A stretch of 64,000 nt of DNA from Clostridia bacterium (GTDB taxonomy: Bacteria; Bacillota; Clostridia; Christensenellales; Borkfalkiaceae), in NCBI GenBank assembly GCA_017457215.1, contig JAFTHU010000009.1, forward strand, positions 118,373 through 182,372, read 5' to 3'. Positions 9,295 to 18,723 of the stretch are shown here, piece after piece. The notes below the pieces were generated by a model. It searched no databases. It saw only the letters and a program-made list of their open reading frames with translations, and was not told where the DNA came from. Position 1 is the stretch's first letter, and the number at the start of each line of letters is the position of its first letter. The position numbers were made by a program, and so were the translations under genes.

Positions 9295-11619
9295 ATGAAA
9301 AAAATTGTTCCCGAATATTCTTTTTCGGAAGAACAACTGCATATCATCTCCGATTTGGCTGCGCAAACGGGCTTGACGGAGCAGATTACGCGGATTTTGT
9401 ATGCGCGCGGGATTGACGACGCACAAAAAATCCGTCGTTTCATGCACCCCTCGGAAAAGAATTTTCTTTCTCCTTATTTAATGAAAGGCATGAAAGAGGC
9501 CGTTGCGCTTATTACGCAAGCGCGAGATGAGGGGCGGACGGTAGCGGTTTTTGGCGATTACGACGCAGACGGCGTTTGCGCTTCGGCGATTATGTATCAC
9601 GCATTGCGTGATTTTGGAATAGAACCGCACGTATACGTTCCTGAACGCGTAGACGGATACGGGCTTTCCGTGGAGGTAATTGACCGTATTTTCGAAGAAT
9701 GCAATCCCGAACTCTTTATTACGGTGGATTGCGGTATTTCTTGTGCGAAAGAGGCGCAATACATCTACGAGTTGGGTTCGGACGTAATCGTAACCGACCA
9801 CCACGAATTGCCGTCTTTGTTACCCGATTGCGTTATCATCAATCCAAAATTAGAAGACGATTATCCCTACGATAATCTCTGCGGCGCGGGGGTAGCGTTT
9901 AAGCTTGCTTGTGCGTTGATTGGGGAAAAAGCCTATCAATATTTAGATTTTGCGACGCTTGCGACGGTGGCGGACAGTGTACCATTGTTGGGTGAAAACC
10001 GTGATATTGTAACGGAGGGATTGAAACGGTTTAATACCAACCTTCGTTCCTGTTTTTCCACGTTGCTTGGAAAAAACTACGATGGAATTACCGCGCAGAC
10101 TTTGGCGTTCACCATTGCGCCCCGTGTCAATGCGGCGGGAAGAATGGGCGACGCGCGTTCTGCCTTTCAACTGTTCGTTTCCGAAAACGAATCGGAAATT
10201 TATGATTTAGCAACAAAGCTTTGCTTATACAATACGGAACGGCAAAGATACTGCGACGAATTATACGCTTCTGCCAAACGGAAACTCTTGGAAAAAGGCG
10301 CATACGGCAACGTGATTATGCTTTCGGATGAAAGCTGGAATACGGGATTTGTAGGAATCGTAGCAGCGCGTATTGCCGAAGAATATAACCGCCCGACTTT
10401 GTTGTTCGTGCGTAACGGCGATATGTTGAAAGGAAGCGCCCGCAGTATTGAGCGAATCAACATTTTTAACGCATTGAAAAACTGTTCGGAACACTTGGAA
10501 GAATTCGGCGGGCATGCGCAAGCGGCGGGTATCAATATCCGCGCGGATAAATTTGACGATTTAGAAAAAGCACTTGGCGAGGAAATCGGAAGAACGTATT
10601 CAGCGGAAGATTTCCAGCAGCTGATTCCTGTCAGCGAGGAGATTACGGCGCAATTTTCCGAGAAATTTGCGCGCGAGTTGGTGGCGATGGAACCTTACGG
10701 GGTTGGGCATAGAAAACCGCTGTTTTCCATCTCGGCGGGGGCGTGTCAAGCGCGCTCGGTCAAGCCGATGTCGCCCCATTTGTCTGTGAAAAGCGAGTAT
10801 ATTGATTTGATGTATTTTTCGGGGGCGAAAAACCTGAAAATTATTGAAAGCGACGTCAAGAAACAGTTTGTTTTTGAAATTAATATTTCCAAATACAAGG
10901 GCAGAGAATATATAAAAGGGCACGTGCGCGATTTGCTTTACGACGGAAAAACGGGAAGGAATGCGGCGGAAAGCATTTTTGCAAACGCGATTGCGCGTTC
11001 GTATGCGGACGGAATAGAAATGGAAATAGAGGAGCTTTCGACAGAAGAAATCAACGCTTTTATCGAAAGAAAAAGTAAAGACTGTCCATACGGACTGTGT
11101 TTAATAGCTTCGGATAGAAGAACGTTGCGAAAATATCAGGGGTTAGAAAAATTCGGTTGCGATTTATTTTACCCGTCTTCGCGGAATCTTGCTAATACTT
11201 TGGTGGTTTCCCCCGCAGCAGACGCAGACCTTTTGGGCTTTCGGGATTTTGTGTTTTTAGACGTGCCTTCCGATTTTAATATTGCGGCGTTGCGCGACAA
11301 AAAAGTGTACGTCAACCGCGACGTTTGCGGCTATCAAATGTTTGAAAATTTGGACGTAACGCGCGAACGTTTGTTGGAAGTATTTTCTGCGCTTCGTCGG
11401 GGTGTAAATACTCTGTATGGCGAAACGGTGGAAGAATTGGCGTTTGCTTGCGACGGCTTGGGTTTTGATAAAATGGAGTTCATCTTTGCGTTGAACGTCT
11501 TTGAAGAGTTGGGGTTGGTTGCGTTCGACAGCGGAAAACTGATGGTGTACAGAGGCGTAAAGGCGGAATTGAACGATTCTTCTATCTATCGCAAAGTTTG
11601 CTTGTTACAAAAAAGTTAG
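9295..11619 (+). CDS. recJ: Single-stranded-DNA exonuclease RecJ
   Basis: 5'-3' ssDNA exonuclease in recombination and mismatch repair, 774 residues. The DHH core is clear: VFGDYDADGVCASA (DxD at 88-92), VDCGIS, and TDHHEL at 167-172. The APRVNAAGRMGDA segment and the DHHA1 motif GGHAQAAGIN follow. The C-terminal ~200 residues are an extra domain, common in Firmicute RecJ proteins and absent from the ~570-residue proteobacterial form. The start ATG is at 9295. An adenine phosphoribosyltransferase gene that often lies between recJ and rsh is absent here; rsh follows after 31 bp. Confidence 0.95.
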   Translation: MKKIVPEYSFSEEQLHIISDLAAQTGLTEQITRILYARGIDDAQKIRRFMHPSEKNFLSPYLMKGMKEAVALITQARDEGRTVAVFGDYDADGVCASAIMYHALRDFGIEPHVYVPERVDGYGLSVEVIDRIFEECNPELFITVDCGISCAKEAQYIYELGSDVIVTDHHELPSLLPDCVIINPKLEDDYPYDNLCGAGVAFKLACALIGEKAYQYLDFATLATVADSVPLLGENRDIVTEGLKRFNTNLRSCFSTLLGKNYDGITAQTLAFTIAPRVNAAGRMGDARSAFQLFVSENESEIYDLATKLCLYNTERQRYCDELYASAKRKLLEKGAYGNVIMLSDESWNTGFVGIVAARIAEEYNRPTLLFVRNGDMLKGSARSIERINIFNALKNCSEHLEEFGGHAQAAGINIRADKFDDLEKALGEEIGRTYSAEDFQQLIPVSEEITAQFSEKFARELVAMEPYGVGHRKPLFSISAGACQARSVKPMSPHLSVKSEYIDLMYFSGAKNLKIIESDVKKQFVFEINISKYKGREYIKGHVRDLLYDGKTGRNAAESIFANAIARSYADGIEMEIEELSTEEINAFIERKSKDCPYGLCLIASDRRTLRKYQGLEKFGCDLFYPSSRNLANTLVVSPAADADLLGFRDFVFLDVPSDFNIAALRDKKVYVNRDVCGYQMFENLDVTRERLLEVFSALRRGVNTLYGETVEELAFACDGLGFDKMEFIFALNVFEELGLVAFDSGKLMVYRGVKAELNDSSIYRKVCLLQKS

Positions 11620-11650
11620 CTAATCGATTTTGTACGGAAGAGGTGAGCGT

Positions 11651-13804
11651 ATGGAAACGGAAAACACTTTAAAAAAAATAAATGATATATACGTTGACAA
11701 AGAGCGAGAAACTCTATTAAAGGCGTATCAATACGCAAAGACGGCGCACGCAAATCAAAAACGGGCTTCAGGTGAGCCGTATTTCATTCATCCTTGCGCG
11801 GTGGCAGATATTCTTATTGATTTGGGGTTAGACTGCGCAACGATAGCGGCGGCGCTTTTGCACGACGTAATAGAGGATACCGATTCTACCGCGGAAGATA
11901 TTAAGCAGGAATTTGGGGAAGAAGTCCTCACGCTGGTAAGCAGCGTTACGAAGCTGGAAAAAATCGTATTCAAATCGAAAGAGGACGAAAACGCGGAAAA
12001 TTTCCGTAAGATTTTTGTGGCGATGGCGAAGGACGTGCGGGTTATCATTATTAAACTTGCCGACCGTTTGCACAATATGCGTTCGCTCAATTTCCTTTCG
12101 CACGAACGTCAACAGCGTATGGCAAGCGAAACGTTGGATATTTTTGCGCCGCTTGCAGGTAGATTGGGTATTTCGCAAATTAAGTGCGAATTAGAAGATT
12201 TATGTTTAAAATATCTCGACCCCGATTCTTTTGATTACCTTGTATACAATATCCGTGCGCAACTGTCTGAACGCAAAGAATTCGTCAACGATATTGTGGA
12301 AGAACTTAAAGAATTGATGGCGGCGGATAAGGTAGAGGGGGAAGTTTTCGGACGACCCAAACATTTTTATTCCATCTATAAGAAAATGAAGAATAAGGGT
12401 AAAACGTTGGACGAAATTTACGATTTGACGGCGGTACGCGTTATCGTAAAAGACATCAACCAATGTTATACCGTTCTGGGAAGAATCCACGAAAAATGGA
12501 AACCGATTCCCGGAAGAATCAAGGATTATATTGCTACGCCGAAGCCAAACAAATATCAATCGCTCCACACGACGGTTATGACCAAATACGGACAGCCGTT
12601 TGAAATTCAGATCCGTACGGAAGAGATGCACCGTGTGGCGGAATTCGGTATCGCGGCGCATTGGAAATATAAGGAAGGTAAGTCGGAGGAAACGGCAAAT
12701 AATTTCGAAAGCCGTTTGGCATGGCTCCGCGAAGTGATGGAATGGCAGGGGGATTTAAAGGACTCCAAAGAATTTATCAGCGCGTTGAAAACGGAATTAT
12801 ACAGCCACGAACTGTTGGTGTTTACGCCGCGCGGAAAGGTCATTTCTTTGCCTCCCGGGGCAACCCCCGTGGATTTTGCATATGCGATTCACTCGGAGGT
12901 CGGCAATCATTGTACGGGTGCGCGCGTTAATTCGAAAATCGTACCGCTGACGACAACGTTAGAGGTAGGCGACGTGGTAGAAATCATCACTTCGCCAAAT
13001 TCCAAAGGCCCTTCGCGCGATTGGTTGAAATTTATCAAATCATCCAGCGCAAAAGCGAAAATCCGTCAATTCTACAAGAATGAATTAAAAGAAGAAAACA
13101 TCCGTATCGGACAGTTGAAATTGGACGAAGAAGCGAAAAAGAAAGGATATTCTCTTTCTTCGCTGTTAACGGGAGAAAGCTTTAAGCGTATATCCGAACG
13201 GTTTTCGTTCAACGAACAGGACGAAATGTTTGCCGCAGTGGGTTACGGCTCGATTTCCGTCAACCAAATTCTGTTTAAATTGATTGATTTTTACCGAAAA
13301 GAAACGCCCATGGCTGCGTTTGAAGTGAAAGGCGGTACAGACAGTAAAAACCCCGGCGGTGTTCTTATCAACGGGCAATCGGGTATGTTAGTGCATTTTG
13401 CGGGTTGTTGTTCGCCTGTTCCCGGCGACGGAATCGTGGGGTATACTTCCCGTGGTCGCGGGGTGGTCGTACACCGTGCGGATTGCCCCAATTTAAAAGG
13501 CGTCGACCAACAGCGCTTGTTGCCTGCGGCTTGGCAGATAGCGGCAGGGGCGAAACAACGCTTCAACGCAAATATTTCCATTCGCGCGGTGGACCAGGGC
13601 GCGGCGTTATCCGTGCTTTCTTCTGCGGTATCGGAAATGAAATTATCCATTACGGCGGTCAACGGCAGAATTGATAAAAACCACGACGCTGTTCTAGAAG
13701 CGTCCATTTCCTTGACGGACATTTCCGAAATCGATTTGCTCTTGAAAAAGATACAATCGGATAAACGAATCTATAACGTGCACCGTATTACGTCATTATC
13801 TTAA
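11651..13804 (+). CDS. (p)ppGpp synthetase/hydrolase, RelA/SpoT homologue
   Basis: Bifunctional Rel-type stringent-response enzyme, 717 residues. The hydrolase domain has the HD pair at 71-72 in AAALLHDVIEDTDST and the LADRLHNMRSL motif. The synthetase domain has YDLTAVRVIV and IKDYIATPKPNKYQSLHTT. A TGS domain (LVFTPRGKVISLPPGATPVDFAY), the conserved CCSPVPGDGIVGY zinc-finger region and a C-terminal ACT domain follow. Both catalytic halves look intact, so it should make and break (p)ppGpp. The ATG at 11651 is chosen over an upstream TTG because GAGGTG lies just before it. Confidence 0.96.
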   Translation: METENTLKKINDIYVDKERETLLKAYQYAKTAHANQKRASGEPYFIHPCAVADILIDLGLDCATIAAALLHDVIEDTDSTAEDIKQEFGEEVLTLVSSVTKLEKIVFKSKEDENAENFRKIFVAMAKDVRVIIIKLADRLHNMRSLNFLSHERQQRMASETLDIFAPLAGRLGISQIKCELEDLCLKYLDPDSFDYLVYNIRAQLSERKEFVNDIVEELKELMAADKVEGEVFGRPKHFYSIYKKMKNKGKTLDEIYDLTAVRVIVKDINQCYTVLGRIHEKWKPIPGRIKDYIATPKPNKYQSLHTTVMTKYGQPFEIQIRTEEMHRVAEFGIAAHWKYKEGKSEETANNFESRLAWLREVMEWQGDLKDSKEFISALKTELYSHELLVFTPRGKVISLPPGATPVDFAYAIHSEVGNHCTGARVNSKIVPLTTTLEVGDVVEIITSPNSKGPSRDWLKFIKSSSAKAKIRQFYKNELKEENIRIGQLKLDEEAKKKGYSLSSLLTGESFKRISERFSFNEQDEMFAAVGYGSISVNQILFKLIDFYRKETPMAAFEVKGGTDSKNPGGVLINGQSGMLVHFAGCCSPVPGDGIVGYTSRGRGVVVHRADCPNLKGVDQQRLLPAAWQIAAGAKQRFNANISIRAVDQGAALSVLSSAVSEMKLSITAVNGRIDKNHDAVLEASISLTDISEIDLLLKKIQSDKRIYNVHRITSLS

Positions 13805-13846
13805 AATGAATTGTGTCGTCAAGGCATAAATTATTTGGAGAAAATT

Positions 13847-14467
13847 ATGCAGATAATTACCATTTCGCCCCGCGGATTCGGGGCGAATACCTATATAATA
13901 ACCATGGATAATCAAACGGCAATCGTAATAGACCCCGCGCAGCCTCGTATCGCAGACGAGCTGGAAAAACGGGGGCTGGCGGCGACGCACGTATTGCTTA
14001 CCCATTGTCATTTCGACCATGTTTTCGGCGTGCCCGCGTTGCAAGAACAGGGCGCAAAAGTGCTCTGTTCAGAGCAAGAAAAGGGGTTGATTGGTACGGA
14101 TGCAGACGTATTCGATTTGTTCGGTGCGCCGCGCACGCCGTATTCTGTAGACGAAACGTTTGCGGATGACGAAGAGAAAATCTTAAACGGAATTCCTGTA
14201 AAAGCATTGCTCACTCCCGGGCATACGTCGGGAAGTTGTTGCTATCTGTTCACTGCAAAGGACGGGGGACGGCATTTATTTACGGGCGATACGCTTTTTT
14301 TAGACAGTATCGGCAGAACGGATTTTCCGACGGGCAGTATCGCGCAGATGCGCGCGTCCTTGCGTCGACTTGCCGCTATGGAAGATATGCCCGTTTATCC
14401 CGGACATAATGAGGCGACAACCATTGCCAACGAAAGAAAATACAATCCGTTTATGTTAGACGCATAG
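13847..14467 (+). CDS. MBL-fold metallo-hydrolase (glyoxalase II-like)
   Basis: 206-residue cytoplasmic metallo-beta-lactamase-fold hydrolase. The metal-binding motif THCHFDHVFG gives His53, His55, Asp57 and His58; further ligands lie in TPGHTSGSCCY and FTGDTLF, and in YPGHNEAT. The length and motifs fit the short YcbL/YqgX type of hydroxyacylglutathione-hydrolase-like enzymes. The true substrate is unknown. The ATG at 13847 is preceded by TTGGAG. It sits in the conserved clostridial rsh-MBL-hemZ order. Confidence 0.9.
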   Translation: MQIITISPRGFGANTYIITMDNQTAIVIDPAQPRIADELEKRGLAATHVLLTHCHFDHVFGVPALQEQGAKVLCSEQEKGLIGTDADVFDLFGAPRTPYSVDETFADDEEKILNGIPVKALLTPGHTSGSCCYLFTAKDGGRHLFTGDTLFLDSIGRTDFPTGSIAQMRASLRRLAAMEDMPVYPGHNEATTIANERKYNPFMLDA

Positions 14468-14485
14468 GCGGAAACGGAGTAACGT

Positions 14486-15865
14486 ATGACCTTTGTTACC
14501 GATTGTTCCTTTTTGGAAAACGAGCTTTTAGATGTCGTGCGTTTATTTAAACGCAGACCTGAAATGTTGACGCACTCTTTTGTTTATGAGGAGGGCGTTT
14601 TTCGCAACGTTTTTTCTGTGGACGGAAAGGAATATTTCTACGAGGACGGGGATACGGTACGCGATGAATTGGAGTTCAAACGTTTAGAACGGCGGTATGC
14701 AAAGCTCCGTTTGTATCAAATTTTAAGTCAAACGTACCTTGAAAAAATGCCTTGGGGAGCGTTGACGGGGATTCGCCCGACCAAGCTTGCGTACATGGAG
14801 CAGGAGCAAGGGAAAGATTTTGCTGCGTTGTTTCGGCAAATGGGGGTGCAAGAAGAAAATATCCGTTTGGTGGCGCAAATTTTAGAAGCGCAAAAGGGGA
14901 TTTACGAGAAAAAAGACGGAAACACGGATTTGTTTGTGTCCATTCCCTTTTGCCCGACAAAATGCGCTTATTGCTCGTTTATTACCGCGCCGATAGAAAA
15001 GACGAAGCATTTTTTGCCCGCCTACCTCGATTGTTTAGAAAAGGAACTGGCTGCGGCGGAAGAGAGTGTGAAAAATCTTCGCAGCGTATATATCGGAGGG
15101 GGCACGCCTTTTGCTTTGGACGTGTCTGAATTGGAGCGGGTTTTGCAGGCAGTCGAGCCTATTTATACAGCGTATTCTTCCCGCGTCGAATATACGGTAG
15201 AAGCGGGACGTCCCGACGTGTTCAGCGAGGAAAAATTGCGTTTATTGAAAGATTACGGCGTAACCCGTATCTGTATCAATCCGCAAAGTTTTTCGGACGC
15301 GACGTTGCAAAAAATCGGCAGGAAGCATACGGAGGCGGACGTTTATAAAGCGTTTGCTATGTCGGAAAAATACGGTTTTTCGGTGAACGTGGATTTGATT
15401 GCGGGGTTGGCGGACGAAACACCCGAAATTTTTGCGCAAAGCGTGCAGAAGGCAGTGGAAACGGGCGCGGATAATATCACGGTGCATTGTCTGTCTTTGA
15501 AATCGGGCGCGAAGCTGAAAGAGGAAACGGACTATTTGGAAAACGAGCATATTTCGAAGATGGTATCTTTTTCGCGGGAACTTTTGGGTGGAAGAGGCTA
15601 CGTTCCCTATTATATGTACCGACAGAAATATCAGGTGGGAAATAATGAAAACGTGGGCTGGACAAAACCGAACAAAGCGTGCGTATACAATATAGATATT
15701 ATGGAAGAAATTGCCGATAATTTGGCGGTGGGCGCAAACGCCGTATCCAAGAGAGTGTATACTGAAAAAGGGTTGATTACCCGTTGCGCTTCGCAAAAAG
15801 ATTTGCCGACCTATATCGCGCACGTGGACGAAACGATAGAAAAACGAAGAAAATTTTTCTTATAA
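14486..15865 (+). CDS. hemZ: Coproporphyrinogen dehydrogenase-like radical SAM protein HemZ
   Basis: 459-residue radical SAM protein of the HemZ branch of the HemN-like family. The N-terminal region carries GALTGIRPTKLAYM, characteristic of HemZ. The cluster motif CPTKCAYC has cysteines at 156, 160 and 163. YIGGGTPFALD and RICINPQSFSDATLQKIGRKH follow as in HemN relatives. Its exact reaction in heme-poor anaerobes is uncertain. It is 18 bp after the MBL gene and likely shares its transcript. The next promoter is that of rpsO at 15900. Confidence 0.9.
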   Translation: MTFVTDCSFLENELLDVVRLFKRRPEMLTHSFVYEEGVFRNVFSVDGKEYFYEDGDTVRDELEFKRLERRYAKLRLYQILSQTYLEKMPWGALTGIRPTKLAYMEQEQGKDFAALFRQMGVQEENIRLVAQILEAQKGIYEKKDGNTDLFVSIPFCPTKCAYCSFITAPIEKTKHFLPAYLDCLEKELAAAEESVKNLRSVYIGGGTPFALDVSELERVLQAVEPIYTAYSSRVEYTVEAGRPDVFSEEKLRLLKDYGVTRICINPQSFSDATLQKIGRKHTEADVYKAFAMSEKYGFSVNVDLIAGLADETPEIFAQSVQKAVETGADNITVHCLSLKSGAKLKEETDYLENEHISKMVSFSRELLGGRGYVPYYMYRQKYQVGNNENVGWTKPNKACVYNIDIMEEIADNLAVGANAVSKRVYTEKGLITRCASQKDLPTYIAHVDETIEKRRKFFL

Positions 15866-15899
15866 AAGAGAAAAAACATAAAAAAGAGCGCATATTTGG

Positions 15900-15928
15900 T
15901 TTACAATTAAAAAAGAATGTGCTAAAAT
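15900..15928 (+). promoter_or_regulatory. SigA-type promoter of rpsO
   Basis: TTTACA (15900-15905), 17 bp, TAAAAT (15923-15928). It leaves an mRNA leader of about 80 bases that contains a hairpin. Confidence 0.75.
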
Positions 15929-15961
15929 AGTAATAACGGCTGTCTGGGCGGAACGATTCTC

Positions 15962-15984
15962 CACGTCCGACTCTGCGGCACGTG
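15962..15984 (+). promoter_or_regulatory. Leader hairpin of rpsO, possible S15 autoregulatory site
   Basis: CACGTCCG (15962-15969) pairs with CGGCACGTG (15976-15984) with one bulged C and a 6-base loop, about 30 bases before the S15 start. Ribosomal protein S15 often represses its own mRNA through leader structures; that this hairpin does so is inferred. Confidence 0.45.
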
Positions 15985-16017
15985 ATATAATTTTCCAAAA
16001 CACAGGAGGATAAAGAA

Positions 16018-16272
16018 ATGGAAAAGAACGAAATCATTGCGAAATTTGCAACCCACGAAGGCGACACGGGTTCGCCCGAAGTACAGATTGCTCTGTTGAC
16101 GCAGAGAATCAACCACCTCAACGAACATTTGAAACAACACAAGCAGGATAACCATTCCCGCCGTGGTTTGTTGAAAATGGTAGGTAAGCGTCGCGGCCTT
16201 TTGGATTACCTCAAGGCAAAAGATATCGAAAGATACAGAGCGATTATCGAAGCGTTGGGATTAAGAAAATAA
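16018..16272 (+). CDS. rpsO: 30S ribosomal protein S15
   Basis: Primary 16S rRNA-binding protein of the small-subunit central domain. 84 residues, a few shorter at the N-terminus than the usual 88-89. Family core [20 protein letters not shown] and HHSRRGLL-like stretch ([21 protein letters not shown]) are intact. Shine-Dalgarno AGGAGGA lies 8 bases before the ATG. It precedes pnp as in many bacteria but is separated from it by a strong terminator. Confidence 0.98.
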   Translation: MEKNEIIAKFATHEGDTGSPEVQIALLTQRINHLNEHLKQHKQDNHSRRGLLKMVGKRRGLLDYLKAKDIERYRAIIEALGLRK

Positions 16273-16281
16273 GCAAGCACG

Positions 16282-16314
16282 AAAGGGCGGGTTATTTTAA
16301 CTCGCTCTTTTTTG
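16282..16314 (+). terminator. Terminator after rpsO
   Basis: A 13-bp stem including two G-U pairs (16282-16294 with 16298-16310), a 3-base loop and a T-run. The following ~150 bases before pnp hold no gene or clear promoter. Confidence 0.85.
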
Positions 16315-16469
16315 TGGATAGGCGGAAAGTGGCAACAACGGATACGCGGCAAAAGCGCGGACAAGCTACGGCATAGGTTTGTGAAACGCGCTCCGTATCG
16401 AACCCCGTCTTCGTCGGGCGACGCAGGCGGACAAGAACAAAAAAGAATTCAAGTATAAGGAGATTTAAG

Positions 16470-18569
16470 ATGCCAGATTTAAACAACAGCAGAGTATTTA
16501 AAACGAACTATGCAGGCAAAGAACTGATTGTAGAGATTGGTAAGTATGCAGAACAAGCAAACGGCGCGTGCTTGGTGCGTTGCGGCGATACGGCGGTGCA
16601 CGTATCGGTGTGTATGAGTGAAACGGCAAGAGAGGGTATGGATTTCTTCCCTCTGTCCGTAGATTATGAAGAAAAGATGTTTGCCGTAGGTAAGATTCCC
16701 GGCGGTTTCAAAAAACGTGAAGGCAGAGCGTCCGATAAGGCGATTTTAACAAGCCGTTTGATTGACCGTCCCATTCGTCCTTTGTTCCCGAAGGGAATTT
16801 TCAACGACGTAGTGGTGGTTGCAACGGCATTGTCTGTTGACCCCGACATTTCTCCCGAACCTTTGGCAATGGTAGGTTCGTCTATCGCGCTTTCTATTTC
16901 CGATATTCCTTGGGCAGGCCCTACGGGTTCGGTAGTGGTTGGTTGTGTTGACGGCAAATACGTTATCAACCCCAACGTAGAAGAACGCGCAAAGAGTACG
17001 ATTCACCTCAACCTCGCGGGTACGTCCGACGCAATCTTAATGATTGAAGCGGGTGCAAACGAAGTTACCGACGCGGAAATGGTTGGCGCAATTATGTTCG
17101 GGCACGAAGAAATTAAGAAAGTTTGCGCTTGGATTGCAGACGAAATCGTGCCTGCTGTGGGTAAACCCAAGAAGGAAATGGAACTCTACCATATTCCCGA
17201 AGATTTGGACGCAGCGGTAAAGGCGTACGGTTACGACAAATTGTATGCGGCGCTTGATACGTTTGACAGACAGGAAAGACAGGCAAAACAAGCGGAAGCG
17301 GAAGCGGAAATCGTAGAACATTTCAAAGAAATCTATCCCGACCAAATTCGTGAAGTAAAGGATTCCATTTACTATATCGTAAAGGGTATCGTTCGTGCAA
17401 AGATTTTCGACGGCGTTCGTCCCGACGGCAGAAAGCTTGACGAAGTTCGTCCTATCTGGTGCGAACACGGCGTTCTTCCCCGCGTACACGGCTCGGCAGT
17501 GTTCACGAGAGGACAAACGCAGGCGCTTACGACCTGTACGCTTGGTATGTTGGGCGAAGCACAGCGTATGGAAGGCCTTGACGAGGAAGAAGAAAAGAGA
17601 TATATGCATCAATACAACTTCCCTGGCTATTCTACCGGTGAAGCAAAGGCATTGCGCAGCCCTGGCCGTCGTGAAATCGGTCATGGTGCGCTTGCAGAAC
17701 GTGCGCTTGTTCCCGTAATTCCTTCCCCTGAAGAATTCCCGTATGCAATCCGCGTGGTATCCGATATTATGTCCTCGAACGGTTCTTCGTCGATGGCTTC
17801 GGTTTGCGGTTCTACGATGTCGCTTATGGACGCAGGCGTTCCCATCAAAGCGCCCGTAGCAGGTTGCGCAATGGGTCTTGTAAAAGATCAGGAAACGGGC
17901 AAGTACGTTATCATGACGGATATCCAAGGCTTGGAAGACTTCCTTGGCGATATGGACTTTAAGGTAGCGGGTACGGACAAGGGTATTACGGCAATCCAGA
18001 TGGATATCAAAATTAAGGGTATTTCCGAACAAATCATGCTTGACGCAATCGCAAAGGCACAGGACGCAAGAAAGCACATTTTGGGTAAAATGCTCGAATG
18101 TATCCCTGCTGTAAATGAAGAGTTGTCCGAATATGCTCCCAAAATCATCACTTTCAAAATCAATCCCGAAAAGATCGGCGACGTTGTTGGTAAACAAGGT
18201 AAAGTTATCAACAAGATTATCGAACAGACGGGTACGAAGATTGATATCGAAGACGACGGTACGGTATGTATTGCTTGCTACGGCGACGTTGCAAACGCAA
18301 AACGTGCAAAGGCTATCGTGGAATCGATTGCGCACGATCCCGAAGTTGGCGATATGTTCGTGGGCGTAGTTGTTCGCGTAATGTCCAAGCTTGGCGCATT
18401 TGTAGAATTTGCACCCGGTAAAGACGGTATGATTCACATTTCCAGACTTTCTGAACAAAGAGTAAATCAAGTGGAAGACGTTTTGAACGTTGGCGACAAG
18501 GTAAAAGTGGAAATTATCAAAATCGGCGAAAAGGGTATCGATTTGAAATTGCTTGAAAAAATGAACTAA
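16470..18569 (+). CDS. pnp: Polynucleotide phosphorylase
   Basis: 3'-5' phosphorolytic exoribonuclease of mRNA decay, 699 residues. Two RNase PH domains: the first with FKKREGRASDKAILTSRLIDRP, the second with DGRKLDEVRPIWCE, TRGQTQAL and IMSSNGSSSMASVCG. A C-terminal KH domain (IGDVVGKQGKVINKIIEQTG) and S1 domain (VGVVVRVMSKLGAFVEF) complete the normal architecture. AAGGAG precedes the ATG. In some bacteria the pnp leader is cleaved by RNase III for autoregulation; the 150-base leader here has only weak pairing. Confidence 0.98.
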   Translation: MPDLNNSRVFKTNYAGKELIVEIGKYAEQANGACLVRCGDTAVHVSVCMSETAREGMDFFPLSVDYEEKMFAVGKIPGGFKKREGRASDKAILTSRLIDRPIRPLFPKGIFNDVVVVATALSVDPDISPEPLAMVGSSIALSISDIPWAGPTGSVVVGCVDGKYVINPNVEERAKSTIHLNLAGTSDAILMIEAGANEVTDAEMVGAIMFGHEEIKKVCAWIADEIVPAVGKPKKEMELYHIPEDLDAAVKAYGYDKLYAALDTFDRQERQAKQAEAEAEIVEHFKEIYPDQIREVKDSIYYIVKGIVRAKIFDGVRPDGRKLDEVRPIWCEHGVLPRVHGSAVFTRGQTQALTTCTLGMLGEAQRMEGLDEEEEKRYMHQYNFPGYSTGEAKALRSPGRREIGHGALAERALVPVIPSPEEFPYAIRVVSDIMSSNGSSSMASVCGSTMSLMDAGVPIKAPVAGCAMGLVKDQETGKYVIMTDIQGLEDFLGDMDFKVAGTDKGITAIQMDIKIKGISEQIMLDAIAKAQDARKHILGKMLECIPAVNEELSEYAPKIITFKINPEKIGDVVGKQGKVINKIIEQTGTKIDIEDDGTVCIACYGDVANAKRAKAIVESIAHDPEVGDMFVGVVVRVMSKLGAFVEFAPGKDGMIHISRLSEQRVNQVEDVLNVGDKVKVEIIKIGEKGIDLKLLEKMN

Positions 18570-18584
18570 TCCTTTATAAAGGGA

Positions 18585-18616
18585 TAACCCCGAGCCGTTT
18601 GGCTCGGGGTTACTTT
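18585..18616 (+). terminator. Terminator after pnp
   Basis: A perfect 12-bp stem TAACCCCGAGCC (18585-18596) / GGCTCGGGGTTA (18601-18612) with a 4-base loop, followed by a T-rich stretch. Confidence 0.85.
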
Positions 18617-18648
18617 GTTTTTCCGTAGGAAAAAATATTCCAAACGGG

Positions 18649-18677
18649 TTGACAAATACTTCCCCGTATAGTATAAT
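18649..18677 (+). promoter_or_regulatory. Consensus SigA promoter of the glycosyltransferase pair
   Basis: TTGACA (18649-18654), 17 bp, TATAAT (18672-18677), an exact consensus. The -35 contains the TTG that would be the earliest in-frame start of the next gene, which excludes that start. Confidence 0.92.
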
Positions 18678-18723
18678 AAAAGCAGTACGGACAACCGTAC
18701 AAAAGAAAGGAAAGGAAAGTGTA

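Noticed and set aside
17037-18470. Long open frame on the minus strand opposite pnp
   Set aside because: Shadow of the highly conserved pnp frame; low-complexity composition and no start signals.
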